A stretch of DNA of 64,000 nt from JANNPJ01 sp965200525. Lineage in GTDB: Bacteria > Actinomycetota > Actinomycetes > Actinomycetales > Kineosporiaceae. The notes beneath the pieces were generated by a model, which was not told the DNA's origin, did not search any database, and saw nothing but the letters and a program-made list of their open reading frames with translations. The DNA is taken from assembly GCA_965200525.1 (NCBI GenBank), contig OZ241368.1, forward strand, positions 3,596,001 through 3,660,000, in the 5' to 3' direction. Position numbers and translations under genes: made by a program. Below are positions 49,723-58,082 of the stretch, in pieces. Numbering within the stretch: the first letter of the stretch is position 1; the number at the start of each line of letters is the position of its first letter.

Positions 49723-50094
49723 ATGCAGGCACTGGTCGTCGACGACTCGCGCGCGATGCGCACCATTCTGACCCGTCTGATGACCGGGCTGGGGTTCAGC
49801 GTGATCCAGGCCGGGGACGGCGCCGAGGCCCTCGCCCTGCTCGACGCGGGCGAGCGGCCCGAGGTCGCCCTGGTGGACTGGAACATGCCGGTGATGGACG
49901 GGCTCACCTTCATCAAGAGCTGCCGGGCCAACCCCGACTACCGGGACATGGTGCTGATGATGGTGACCACCGAGAGCGAGCGTTCGCAGATCGTGCGGGC
50001 GCTGGCCGCGGGGGCCCACGAGTACGTGATCAAGCCGTTCAGCTCCGAGACCATCGCCGAGAAGCTCGAGATGCTGGGGCTGATCGCGGTATGA
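49723..50094 (+). CDS. cheY: Single-domain response regulator CheY
   Basis: 123 aa from ATG 49723 with AAGGAGA upstream. VVDDSRAMR supplies the acidic pair (Asp7, Asp8), VALVDWNMPVMDG the phospho-acceptor Asp52, TTESE the Thr and EYVIKPF the Lys. It is a stand-alone receiver, the normal CheY that signals to the flagellar motor. Confidence 0.92.
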   Translation: MQALVVDDSRAMRTILTRLMTGLGFSVIQAGDGAEALALLDAGERPEVALVDWNMPVMDGLTFIKSCRANPDYRDMVLMMVTTESERSQIVRALAAGAHEYVIKPFSSETIAEKLEMLGLIAV

Positions 50095-50160
50095 GCGGTA
50101 CGAGCGGCAGGAGCGGGGCCCGGACGACGATGCTCGAGGGCTGGGACGAGGAGGCGACCG

Positions 50161-50655
50161 GTGTCTGAACCACACGGCTTGGAGCGGGCCCTGCCCGATC
50201 TGGAGATCCTGCTGGTCGAGATGGTGGCGATGGTGCTGGGCGAGACGGCCACGCCGACCGCGGTGCCGCTGCCCGACGTCCCGCTGGCGATGGCCCGCCT
50301 GATCATCCAGGACGAGGCCGACGACACCTATCTCGGCGTCGAGATGCGGGCCGAGAGCGGCCTGGCCCGGATGCTGGCCGCGTCGCTGCTCGGTGAGCCG
50401 GACCCGAGCGAGGCCGACGTCCTCGACGTCATCGCCGAGCTCGGCAACATCGCCGCCGGCAACGTGAAGTCGCTGCTGACCGAGAACGGCCGGCTCTCGC
50501 TGCCCGCCCCGACGATGGTGATCGCCCCGCCACCGGTGCCGCCGGGCACCGTCCGGGCGGTGGCCAACCTGCTCGGGCACATCCTGGAGCTGGTGGTCAT
50601 GCCGGTGCCGGGTGCGGACGTGGCCACCCGGTGGCCCGGGTTCGCCAGCGTCTGA
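50161..50655 (+). CDS. CheC/CheX-family chemotaxis phosphatase-like protein
   Basis: 164 aa from GTG 50161 with GAGGAGG upstream. DVLDVIAELGNIAAGNVKSLL is the CheC/CheX helix with ExxN (Glu and Asn); only one such helix is seen, as in CheX. It probably dephosphorylates CheY-P. A 25-codon frame at 50091-50168 overlaps its start but looks spurious. It is the last gene of the chemotaxis operon. Confidence 0.82.
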   Translation: MSEPHGLERALPDLEILLVEMVAMVLGETATPTAVPLPDVPLAMARLIIQDEADDTYLGVEMRAESGLARMLAASLLGEPDPSEADVLDVIAELGNIAAGNVKSLLTENGRLSLPAPTMVIAPPPVPPGTVRAVANLLGHILELVVMPVPGADVATRWPGFASV

Positions 50656-50667
50656 GCCGACCGCCGG

Positions 50668-51291
50668 TCAGCGGTGGGCGTTGCGCAGTTCGGTGATCCG
50701 GGCCAGCTCCGCCTCGGTGATGCTCGGGTGGTCACTGGGAACGGTGGGCGCGCGAAGACCGGCCAGGTGGATGTCGAGCTGACGCCGCCAGGCCTGTGGG
50801 GCCACCGCGGCGCTGGCGTCGACGATCCCGCGGATCGCCCAGGTGGTCGCCTTGATGTCGCCCATCGTCACCTCGGGCCCGAGCCGGCCGTGCTGCTGAG
50901 CCTGCTCGAGCAGGTCGGCCATCAGCTGGTTGAGCACCAGCCCGCAACCGGCCTTGATGTACCCGACGAACTTGTCGGCGTACCCGCGGTGGACGACGAA
51001 CGATTCGCCGATCGCCCGCAGGAACACCTCCATCCCGGTGCCGTCGGGAAGGGCCAGAGCGGCCCGGGCGCTGGTGATCAGGTCGTCGACCATGATCCGG
51101 ACCAGCTCGTCGATCAGCGCTTCCTTGTTCGGGAACCGCCGGTAGACGGTGCCCACGCCGACCCCGGCCCGGGTGGCGACCTGCTCCATGCTGGCCTCGG
51201 TGCCGAACTCGGAGATCACCGCCCGGGCGGCGTCCAGGACCAGTTCGTGGTTGCGCTGCGCGTCGGCCCGCATCGGCCGCAGGGTGTTCAC
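50668..51291 (-). CDS. TetR-family transcriptional regulator
   Basis: 207 aa from GTG 51291 (GTGA overlap with the MFS stop); ATG 51273 is possible. The HTH is residues about 12-60: NHELVLDAARAVISEFGTEASMEQVATRAGVGVGTVYRRFPNKEALI. The C-terminal ligand domain includes GYIKAGCGLVLNQLMADLLEQA. It is translated with the MFS gene and probably represses this operon at the two matched operators upstream. Confidence 0.93.
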   Translation of the reverse strand: MNTLRPMRADAQRNHELVLDAARAVISEFGTEASMEQVATRAGVGVGTVYRRFPNKEALIDELVRIMVDDLITSARAALALPDGTGMEVFLRAIGESFVVHRGYADKFVGYIKAGCGLVLNQLMADLLEQAQQHGRLGPEVTMGDIKATTWAIRGIVDASAAVAPQAWRRQLDIHLAGLRAPTVPSDHPSITEAELARITELRNAHR

Positions 51292-52751
51292 TCGGATTCG
51301 TCGCCCACGACCGTGCCCGCCGCGACCAGGGCCAGCTCGCCGTGCTCGGGCTGCGGGTCGGCCGAGGCCGTCCGCCGGGCGCTCGGGATCAGCAGAGCGG
51401 CCAGCGCGGCCACCACCAGGGCCCCACCCAGCAGGGCGAAGCCGTGGGTGTAACCGGCTTCCTGGGGCAGGCCACCGGCACCCAGGTTCGAGGTGACGAT
51501 GCTGGCCATCAGGGCCGCGCCGATGGAACCACCGATGGTCCGGATGTTGGCGTTCATGCCGCTGGCCACGCCGGTCTGCTCGCGCGGCACGGCACTGACG
51601 ATCAGGCTGGACATCGCCGCGAAGACCAGGCCGAAGCCGGCCCCCATGATCGCCGTGGCCACGTAGAGCTGCCACTTCTCCTGGTGGGCGAAGGCGAACA
51701 TCGCCATCGCCCCGACGCCGACCAGGCAGCCCACGATGACCACGGTCTTGGCCCCGATCAGCTGCGCGATCCGGCCCGAGAACATGCCGAAGACGAACAT
51801 CGTGAAGGCCGAGGGCAGCAGGATCAGCCCGGACTGGGTGATGCTGGCGCCGAAGCCGTAGCCGCTCGAGCTGGGGGTCTGGACGAACTCCGGCACGAAG
51901 GCGAAGACGGCGTACATGCCCGAGCCGATCAGCAGGGCGACCAGGTTGTTGGTCCACACCGCCGGGCGGCGCATCATGTCCATGTCGATCAGCGGGCTGG
52001 CCGAGCGCTGCTCGACGGCGACCCAGGCGACCAGCAGCACTACGGCGCCGGCCAGCAGGCCGAGCACCTTGGCCGAACCCCAGCCCCAGCTCGGGGCCTC
52101 GCTGAGGGCCAGCAGCAGGCAGACCAGCCAGGCCGACAGCAGCACGGCCGGCAGCCAGCTGATCCGGCCCTCGGTCCGGATCGGTGACTCGGGGACGAAG
52201 AAGTGGGCGGCCACGGCGGCGGCGATGGTCAGGATCATCGGCAGCCAGAAAAGCCAGTGGTAGTCGAGGGCACTGACGATCGGGCCGGCCAGCACGATGC
52301 CCAGCCCGGCCCCGACCGCGCTCAGCGAGGCGATCAGGCCGATCGCCGAGGACACCTTCTCCTTGGGGAATTCGTCACGGATGATGCCGAAGGCCAGCGG
52401 GAGCACCCCGCCGCCGACCCCCTGGATCACCCGGGCGATGATCATCACGGTCACGTTGGTGGCGATCGCGGCCAACAGGGAGCCGGCCCCCAGGGCGACC
52501 AGGGTGATGACGAAAACTCGCTCCTTGCCGACGATGTCGCCGATCCGGCCCATGATCGGGGTGAAGATCGAGGCGGACAGCAGGTAGGCGGTCAAAACCC
52601 AGGTGACGGTGTTCTGGGTGGTGTGCAGGTCGACCGCGATGGTGCTCAGCACGGGCGTGACCAGCGACTGCAGCAGGGTGTAGGCGGCAACCCCGGCGGC
52701 CAGCACGGCGAACGTGACCTGGTGGGGGGTGCGGCGGGCTTCGGATGCCAC
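51288..52751 (-). CDS. MFS multidrug exporter, DHA2 (14-TM) type
   Basis: 487 aa from GTG 52751, chosen because AAGGAG lies four bases upstream; the longer frame to 52916 crosses the operators. QSLVTPVLSTIAVDL, GRIGDIVGKERVFVI (motif A) and GVGGGVLPLAFGIIRDEFP are typical for DHA2 exporters. The C-terminus is hydrophilic. It is the first gene of a TetR-controlled operon. Confidence 0.9.
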   Translation of the reverse strand: MASEARRTPHQVTFAVLAAGVAAYTLLQSLVTPVLSTIAVDLHTTQNTVTWVLTAYLLSASIFTPIMGRIGDIVGKERVFVITLVALGAGSLLAAIATNVTVMIIARVIQGVGGGVLPLAFGIIRDEFPKEKVSSAIGLIASLSAVGAGLGIVLAGPIVSALDYHWLFWLPMILTIAAAVAAHFFVPESPIRTEGRISWLPAVLLSAWLVCLLLALSEAPSWGWGSAKVLGLLAGAVVLLVAWVAVEQRSASPLIDMDMMRRPAVWTNNLVALLIGSGMYAVFAFVPEFVQTPSSSGYGFGASITQSGLILLPSAFTMFVFGMFSGRIAQLIGAKTVVIVGCLVGVGAMAMFAFAHQEKWQLYVATAIMGAGFGLVFAAMSSLIVSAVPREQTGVASGMNANIRTIGGSIGAALMASIVTSNLGAGGLPQEAGYTHGFALLGGALVVAALAALLIPSARRTASADPQPEHGELALVAAGTVVGDESE

Positions 52752-52822
52752 GGGGCTCCTTGGTTCAAGGGAGTTTGGTTCAGGCGCTGGAGCCGGGCGT
52801 CGATGGCCGGGGCGACCGTAAG

Positions 52823-52838
52823 CGGAACTGTCATTCCG
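52823..52838. promoter_or_regulatory. TetR operator site 1
   Basis: CGGAA-N6-TTCCG, extended to AGCGGAA/TTCCGCT (52821-52840). An outer CCGTAAG/CTTACGG pair (52816-52822, 52849-52855) encloses it. It is 72 bp upstream of the MFS start. Confidence 0.65.
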
Positions 52839-52859
52839 CTGGACTGACCTTACGGCATC

Positions 52860-52875
52860 CGGAATCTCGATTCCG
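52860..52875. promoter_or_regulatory. TetR operator site 2
   Basis: A second CGGAA-N6-TTCCG, 37 bp from the first, with GGAATC-TC-GATTCC as the core. Two copies of the same motif in a 408-bp gap make a specific binding site likely. Confidence 0.65.
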
Positions 52876-53159
52876 CTCCCGTTCGGGTGAGATCGGTGTG
52901 GCTCCGGACACGGCACCGTCCGCGAAGGTGATCGGGAACCGGGCGATCCGGGGCCGGAACGGCTTGATCACGACGAAGACGCGGATAACGGTCAGAGATC
53001 GATTCGTGCTGAAAGAGTGGGGCGAGACGGTCCGTTCACCGCAGATGTATTGCAATAGCCCCAGGGGTAACGAAACAATCCGTCGGGCGCCCGACGGATC
53101 GGGCCCCGTGCCGGGATCCCGGCAGACGCCGGAGACCCGGCAGACGAACGAGGCAGGTA
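52876..53159. other. Long 5' leader of the secreted hydrolase, with palindromes
   Basis: No gene is recognised. ATCCGTCGGGC joined to its complement is a perfect 22-bp palindrome at 53078-53099, followed by GCCGGGATCCCGGC at 53110-53123 and preceded by CCCC-A-GGGG at 53060-53066. This looks like a control site or structured leader. Confidence 0.5.
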
Positions 53160-54806
53160 ATGAAGAGACTTGTTGTGACCGTGGCTGCGATCAGCCTGAC
53201 GGCCGGTGGGGCCGCAATTGCACCGTTCGCGCAGGCCGCCCCGGCCGTGTCCGGCCCCTCCGTCGCGGCGGTGGCCAAGGCCGCGCCCACGCAGGTCGCG
53301 TACACCCCGAAGGCGATCAAGTGGGGCAAGTGCGGGATCAAGGGGTTCGACGAGCTGGGGGCCGAGTGCGGCTACCTGACCGTGCCCCTCGACTACGCCC
53401 ACTCCAGCGGCAAGAAGATCAAGCTCGCGGTGTCGCGGATCAAGAGCAAGGTCACGGCCGACAGGTACCAGGGCGTCATGCTGGTCAACCCCGGTGGCCC
53501 GGGCGGCTCCGGCCTGACCCTCTCGTCGCTGGGCCAGTACGTGCCGAACGGCGCCGGTGACGCCTACGACTGGATCGGCTTCGACCCGCGCGGCGTCGGC
53601 TCCAGCGTCCCCTCGCTGAGCTGCGACGGCAACTACTTCAAGCCGGGCCGGCCGAACTACGTGCCGAGCACCAAGAAGCTCGAGGACACCTGGCTGGCCC
53701 GCTCGAAGAAGTACGCCAAGGCCTGTGACAAGTCCGGCGGTGCCCTTCTCGACCACGTCAAGACCATCGACTCGGTCAAGGACATGGACAGCCTGCGCAA
53801 GGCGCTAGGCCGCGACCAGATCAACTACTACGGCTTCTCCTACGGCACCTACCTGGGCCAGGTGTACGCGACCACGTACCCGACCCGGCTGCGCCGGGCG
53901 GTGCTCGACGGCAACGTCGACCCCCGCGGCGTCTGGTACAAGGCCAACCTCCAGCAGGATCTGGCCTTCGACAAGAGCGTCGGCGTCTACTTCGGCTGGG
54001 TGGCCAAGTACGACAGCGTCTACCACCTCGGCACCACCGCGTCCGCGGTCAAGGCCAAGTACTACTCGGTGCTGAAGGCACTGGGCCAGAAGCCGGCCGG
54101 CAAGCTCGGGCCGGACGAGTGGAACGACGTCTTCGTGTCGGCCGGGTACTACGTCTACGGCTGGGAGGACGTCGCGTCGGCCTTCGCCGCGTACGTCAAC
54201 AAGGGCGACGCCAAGCCGGCCCTGACGCTCTACACCGACGCCAACGCGACCGGTAAGGGCGCCGACAACGGTTTCGCGATGTACCTGGCCACCCAGTGCA
54301 CCGAGGGCGCCTGGCCGGCGACCTGGTACAAGTGGCGCCTGGACAACTGGACCACCTACGGCAAGGCGCCGTTCATCACCTGGAACAACGCCTGGTTCAA
54401 CGCCCCCTGCCACTACTGGGGCGCCAAGACCAGCAAGCCGGTCGCGATCGACGGTTCCAAGGCTCCGGCGTTCCTGCTGATCAACGAGACCCTGGACGCG
54501 GCCACGCCGTACTCCGGTGCCCTCGAGGTCCGCTCGCTGTTCCCGAAGTCGGTGCTGATCGAGGGCGTCGGCGGCACCACCCACGCCGGCTCGCTGTCCG
54601 GCGTCACCTGCACCGACGACAAGATCGCGGCCTACCTGACCGACGGCACGCTGCCGGCCCGGGTGGCCACGAACTCCTCCGATGTGCAGTGCGACCCGGT
54701 GCCGGCTCCGGACCCGACCGCTCCGGCGGCCGCGGCCAAGCTCAAGACGGCGAACGCGAGCGCGTTCTCCCGTCAGGCGCTGCAGCAGTTGATCGGCACC
54801 CGGTAG
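53160..54806 (+). CDS. Secreted tripeptidyl aminopeptidase-type alpha/beta hydrolase
   Basis: 548 aa from ATG 53160. Signal peptide KRLVVTVAAISLTAGGAAIAPFAQA. CGYLTVPLDYAHSSGKKIKLAVSRIKS and NPGGPGGSG (oxyanion loop) are the family entry; the nucleophile Ser is in YYGFSYGTYLGQVYA, the acid in NETLDAATP and the His in GVGGTTHAG. Related to Streptomyces Tap and SlpD/E, which remove N-terminal tripeptides from exported proteins. The C-terminal cap domain has paired cysteines. Lys use is high, as in exported proteins. Confidence 0.9.
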   Translation: MKRLVVTVAAISLTAGGAAIAPFAQAAPAVSGPSVAAVAKAAPTQVAYTPKAIKWGKCGIKGFDELGAECGYLTVPLDYAHSSGKKIKLAVSRIKSKVTADRYQGVMLVNPGGPGGSGLTLSSLGQYVPNGAGDAYDWIGFDPRGVGSSVPSLSCDGNYFKPGRPNYVPSTKKLEDTWLARSKKYAKACDKSGGALLDHVKTIDSVKDMDSLRKALGRDQINYYGFSYGTYLGQVYATTYPTRLRRAVLDGNVDPRGVWYKANLQQDLAFDKSVGVYFGWVAKYDSVYHLGTTASAVKAKYYSVLKALGQKPAGKLGPDEWNDVFVSAGYYVYGWEDVASAFAAYVNKGDAKPALTLYTDANATGKGADNGFAMYLATQCTEGAWPATWYKWRLDNWTTYGKAPFITWNNAWFNAPCHYWGAKTSKPVAIDGSKAPAFLLINETLDAATPYSGALEVRSLFPKSVLIEGVGGTTHAGSLSGVTCTDDKIAAYLTDGTLPARVATNSSDVQCDPVPAPDPTAPAAAAKLKTANASAFSRQALQQLIGTR

Positions 54807-54854
54807 TTCGTCCGGTAGTTCGTCCGGTTGCTCGTTCGCACCACCGCACTTCCT

Positions 54855-54890
54855 GAACTGGGGTCGCCGGGAGACCGGCGGCCCCAGTTC
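54855..54890 (+). terminator. Terminator hairpin after the secreted hydrolase
   Basis: 16-bp stem GAACTGGGGTCGCCGG / CCGGCGGCCCCAGTTC with one T-G pair and a GAGA loop, 48 bp after the stop. No T-tract. Confidence 0.8.
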
Positions 54891-54949
54891 TGCGTTCGTG
54901 AGAGGCCAGTCGCTTACGGTGGGTGCAAGCTCGATAACTGGAGGAACTG

Positions 54950-55699
54950 ATGGCCGCCAAGAGCGGCGAGGTGATCGCCGCGTCGTTGCGGGGCCGGATT
55001 GTTCGCGGCGAGCTGGTGGTCGGCGACAGCCTGCCGTCCGAGGTCGAGCTGATGGCCGAGTTCGACGTCTCCCGCCCGACCCTGCGCGAGGCGTTCCGGA
55101 TCCTCGAGGTCGAGCAGCTGATCAAGATCCGGCAGGGCTCGCGCGGGGCCCGGATCCTGGCCCCGGACGTCGCGGTCGCGGCCGGCTCGATCGGCCTCCT
55201 GCTGCAGATGGCCGGCGCCACCCTGGCCGACGTCTACCAGGCCCGGGCCGTGCTCGAGCCGGCGGCGGCCGGCCTGCTGGCCCGGCGCCGCACGATCCAG
55301 GACGTCGAGGACCTGTCGGCCGGCGTCCAGGAACTGGAGCGGCTGATCGAGGCGGGCGAGCTGCCCGGCCAGATCACCGGCTGGGTGGAGGCGACGGAGC
55401 GCTGTGACGAGCTGATCATGGAGCGGGCCGGCAACACCACCCTGGCCGTCCAGTCCCGGGTGCTGCGGCAGGTGGTGGCCCGGCACCGGGCCACGGTGGC
55501 CCGCCGCCCGGGCCAGGCCACCGGCCGGCAGCGCGACTTCCGCCGCTCGGCCCGGGCCTACCGGACCCTGCTCGACCTGATCGCCGCCCGCAACGCCGAG
55601 GGGGCCGAGCGGCACTGGCGGGAGGAGATGGAGGCGGCAGCCCGCTCGCCGCTGCCGGCCGACGTCAGCTCGCCGACCGTGCTGGACCTGTTCACCTGA
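54950..55699 (+). CDS. GntR/FadR-family transcriptional regulator
   Basis: 249 aa from ATG 54950 with GGAGG upstream. The N-terminal winged helix has GDSLPSEVELMAEFDVSRPTLREAFRILEVEQLI; the C-terminal FCD domain includes VYQARAVLEPAAAGLLARR and ARAYRTLLDLIAARNAEGAERHW, helices that bind a ligand, probably an acyl-CoA. It heads an acyl-CoA gene cluster 26 bp upstream of the dehydrogenase. Confidence 0.9.
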   Translation: MAAKSGEVIAASLRGRIVRGELVVGDSLPSEVELMAEFDVSRPTLREAFRILEVEQLIKIRQGSRGARILAPDVAVAAGSIGLLLQMAGATLADVYQARAVLEPAAAGLLARRRTIQDVEDLSAGVQELERLIEAGELPGQITGWVEATERCDELIMERAGNTTLAVQSRVLRQVVARHRATVARRPGQATGRQRDFRRSARAYRTLLDLIAARNAEGAERHWREEMEAAARSPLPADVSSPTVLDLFT

Positions 55700-55725
55700 G
55701 GGATGATCGAGCTGGAGGTGCGACG

Positions 55726-56874
55726 ATGAGGTCGACGTTCTACGAGGCCGATCACGAGCTGTTCCGCGCCGTGGTGCGGGAGTTCGTCGAGCGCGAGGTC
55801 CGGCCGCACCAGGAGCGGTGGGAGTCCGAGCATGGCACCGGTCGCGAGGTCTGGCTGGCCGCGGGCCGGCAGGGCCTGCTCGGGCTGGGACTGCCCGACC
55901 GCTACGGCGGCGGGGGCCAGAGCGACTACCGGTTCCGCTGCGTGCTGATGGAGGAGCTGGCCCGGGCCAACGCCACCTCGCTGAACTCCGGCTTCGGGCT
56001 GAACGACGACATCGTCACGCCGTACCTGCTCGACCTGGCCACCCCCGAGCAGCAGGCCCGGTGGCTGCCCCCGATGGCCCGGGGCGAGCTGATCGTGGCG
56101 ATCGCGATGACCGAGCCCGGCGCCGGCAGCGACCTGCAGGGGATGCGCTCGAGCGCCGTCCGGGACGGCGACGACTGGGTGCTGACCGGCAGCAAGACCT
56201 TCATCACCAACGGCATCAACGCCGGCCTGGTGGTGGTCGCCTGCCGGACCGACCCGGCGGCCGGATCGCGCGGGATCAGCCTCCTGGTGGTCGAGGACGG
56301 GATGGCGGGCTTCCGCCGGGGCCGGCGGCTGGACAAGGTCGGGATGCACGCCCAGGACACCGCCGAGCTGTTCTTCGACCAGGTCCGGGTGCCGGCGGCC
56401 AACCTGCTCGGGGTCGAGGGCGGTGGGTTCGGCCACCTGATGGAGCGGCTGCCCAAGGAGCGGCTCTCGATCGGCTGGTACGGCCTGGCTTCGGCCCGGG
56501 CCGTGTTCGACTGGACGGTCGTCCACTGCAAGCAACGGCAGGCTTTCGGCGCCCCGATCATCGACCTGCAGAACACCCGGTTCGTGCTGGCCGAGCTGTC
56601 GACCAAGCTCGACCTGACCCGCAGCTACCTGCAGGACCAGGTGCTGGCCCTGAACGCCGGCGAGCTGACCGCGGTCGACGCGGCCAAGGGCAAGTGGTGG
56701 GCCACCGAGCTGCAGAAGGAGGTCACCGACCGCTGCCTGCAGCTGCACGGCGGCTACGGCTACATGATCGAGTACCCGGTGGCCCGGGCCTACCTCGACG
56801 CTCGGATCCAGACCATCTACGGCGGAACCACCGAGGTGATGAAAGAGATCATCGGGCGCGACCTGGCCCGCTGA
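55726..56874 (+). CDS. Acyl-CoA dehydrogenase
   Basis: 382 aa from ATG 55726 with GGAGGTG upstream. FAD flavoprotein: AIAMTEPGAGSDLQGMRSSA and WVLTGSKTFITNG are the family signatures, ERLSIGWYGLASARAVFDWTV and QAFGAPIIDLQNTRF the C-terminal helices, and QTIYGGTTEVMKEIIGRDL the end. The catalytic base position could not be confirmed by reading alone. It introduces the alpha-beta double bond in an acyl-CoA. Co-directional with the thiolase 50 bp later. Confidence 0.93.
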   Translation: MRSTFYEADHELFRAVVREFVEREVRPHQERWESEHGTGREVWLAAGRQGLLGLGLPDRYGGGGQSDYRFRCVLMEELARANATSLNSGFGLNDDIVTPYLLDLATPEQQARWLPPMARGELIVAIAMTEPGAGSDLQGMRSSAVRDGDDWVLTGSKTFITNGINAGLVVVACRTDPAAGSRGISLLVVEDGMAGFRRGRRLDKVGMHAQDTAELFFDQVRVPAANLLGVEGGGFGHLMERLPKERLSIGWYGLASARAVFDWTVVHCKQRQAFGAPIIDLQNTRFVLAELSTKLDLTRSYLQDQVLALNAGELTAVDAAKGKWWATELQKEVTDRCLQLHGGYGYMIEYPVARAYLDARIQTIYGGTTEVMKEIIGRDLAR

Positions 56875-56924
56875 CCTACTCGCGGGTAAGTTGAAGGGGT
56901 GTTTCCCGCTCGAAGGAGAGCCAG

Positions 56925-58067
56925 ATGCGTGACGCAGTGATCGTCGAAGCCGTGCGAACGCCGACCGGCCGGCGCAACGGGGGCCTGTCCGGGGTGCATC
57001 CGGTCGACCTGTCCGCGCACGTGCTGGCCGCCCTGGTCGAGCGGGCCGGGGTCGACCCGGCCCTGGTCGACGACGTCCTCTGGGGCTGCGTCGGCCAGGT
57101 CGGCGAGCAGTCGCTGGACGTCGGGCGCAACGCGGTGCTCGCGGCCGGCTGGCCCGAGTCCGTACCCGGGGTCAGCATCGACCGGCAGTGCGGATCCTCC
57201 CAGCAGGCCGTGAGTTTCGCCGCCGCCGGGGTGATCGCCGGGCACTACGACCTGGCCGTGGCCGGCGGCGTCGAGTCGATGAGCCGGGTGCCGCTGGGCG
57301 CGAGCGTGGCCGGGGCCTGGCCCTACGGCGACGGTTTCCGGGCCCGGTACGGCGACACCATGCCGAACCAGGGCCTCGGGGCCGAGATGATCGCGCAGCG
57401 GTGGGGGCTGAGCCGGGCCCGGCTCGACGAGTTCAGCCTGGCCTCGCACGCCAAGGCGGCCCAGGCCCAGGACGAGGGCCGGTTCGTGGGTCAGATCGCC
57501 CCGGTGACCGCGGCCGGCACCAAGGTGGAGGCCGACGAAGGCGTGCGGCGTGGTGGCACGGCGGATAAGATGGCTTCGCTGAAGCCGGCTTTCGCGGCCG
57601 ACGGGGTGATCACGGCCGGGAACTCCTCGCAGATCAGCGACGGCGCCTCGGCCGTGCTGGTCACCAGCAGCGAACGGGCGGCCGAGCTGGGGCTGACCCC
57701 GCTGGCCCGGGTCCACACCGCCGTCGTGGTCGGCGACGACCCGATCGTGATGCTCACCGGCCCGATCCCGGCCACGGCCAAAGCCCTTTCCCGCAGTGGT
57801 CTCTCGCTCGCCGACATCGGCGTCTTCGAGGTCAACGAGGCGTTCGCCCCGGTGCCGCTGGCCTGGCTGGCCGAGACCGGCGCCGACCCGGCCCGGCTCA
57901 ACCCGAACGGCGGCGCGATCGCCCTCGGCCATCCGCTCGGCGGCAGCGGCACCCGGCTGCTGGCGACGATGCTGCACCACATGCGGGCCGAGGGAATCCG
58001 TTACGGCCTGCAGACCATGTGCGAGGGCGGCGGGCAAGCCAACGCCACCATCCTCGAACTGCTCTGA
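56925..58067 (+). CDS. Acetyl-CoA acetyltransferase (thiolase)
   Basis: 380 aa from ATG 56925 with GAAGGAG upstream. The nucleophile Cys89 is in SIDRQCGSSQQAV, the His in GGAIALGHPLGGSGTR and the second Cys in QTMCEGGGQANATI, all intact. It cleaves 3-ketoacyl-CoA to acetyl-CoA and a shortened acyl-CoA. It converges with the SDR gene 15 bp away. Confidence 0.95.
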   Translation: MRDAVIVEAVRTPTGRRNGGLSGVHPVDLSAHVLAALVERAGVDPALVDDVLWGCVGQVGEQSLDVGRNAVLAAGWPESVPGVSIDRQCGSSQQAVSFAAAGVIAGHYDLAVAGGVESMSRVPLGASVAGAWPYGDGFRARYGDTMPNQGLGAEMIAQRWGLSRARLDEFSLASHAKAAQAQDEGRFVGQIAPVTAAGTKVEADEGVRRGGTADKMASLKPAFAADGVITAGNSSQISDGASAVLVTSSERAAELGLTPLARVHTAVVVGDDPIVMLTGPIPATAKALSRSGLSLADIGVFEVNEAFAPVPLAWLAETGADPARLNPNGGAIALGHPLGGSGTRLLATMLHHMRAEGIRYGLQTMCEGGGQANATILELL

Positions 58068-58082
58068 CCTCCCGGAACTGCT

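Noticed and set aside
50091..50168. 25-codon frame starting with ATGA overlap after cheY
   Set aside because: The peptide (MSGTSGRSGARTTMLEGWDEEATGV) is low complexity and overlaps the ribosome site and start of the CheX-like gene. A leader peptide is possible but not supported.
53040..53159. c-di-AMP (ydaO) riboswitch upstream of the secreted hydrolase
   Set aside because: A fragment AATCCGTC looks similar, but the other conserved elements are missing and the palindromes do not fit the known fold.
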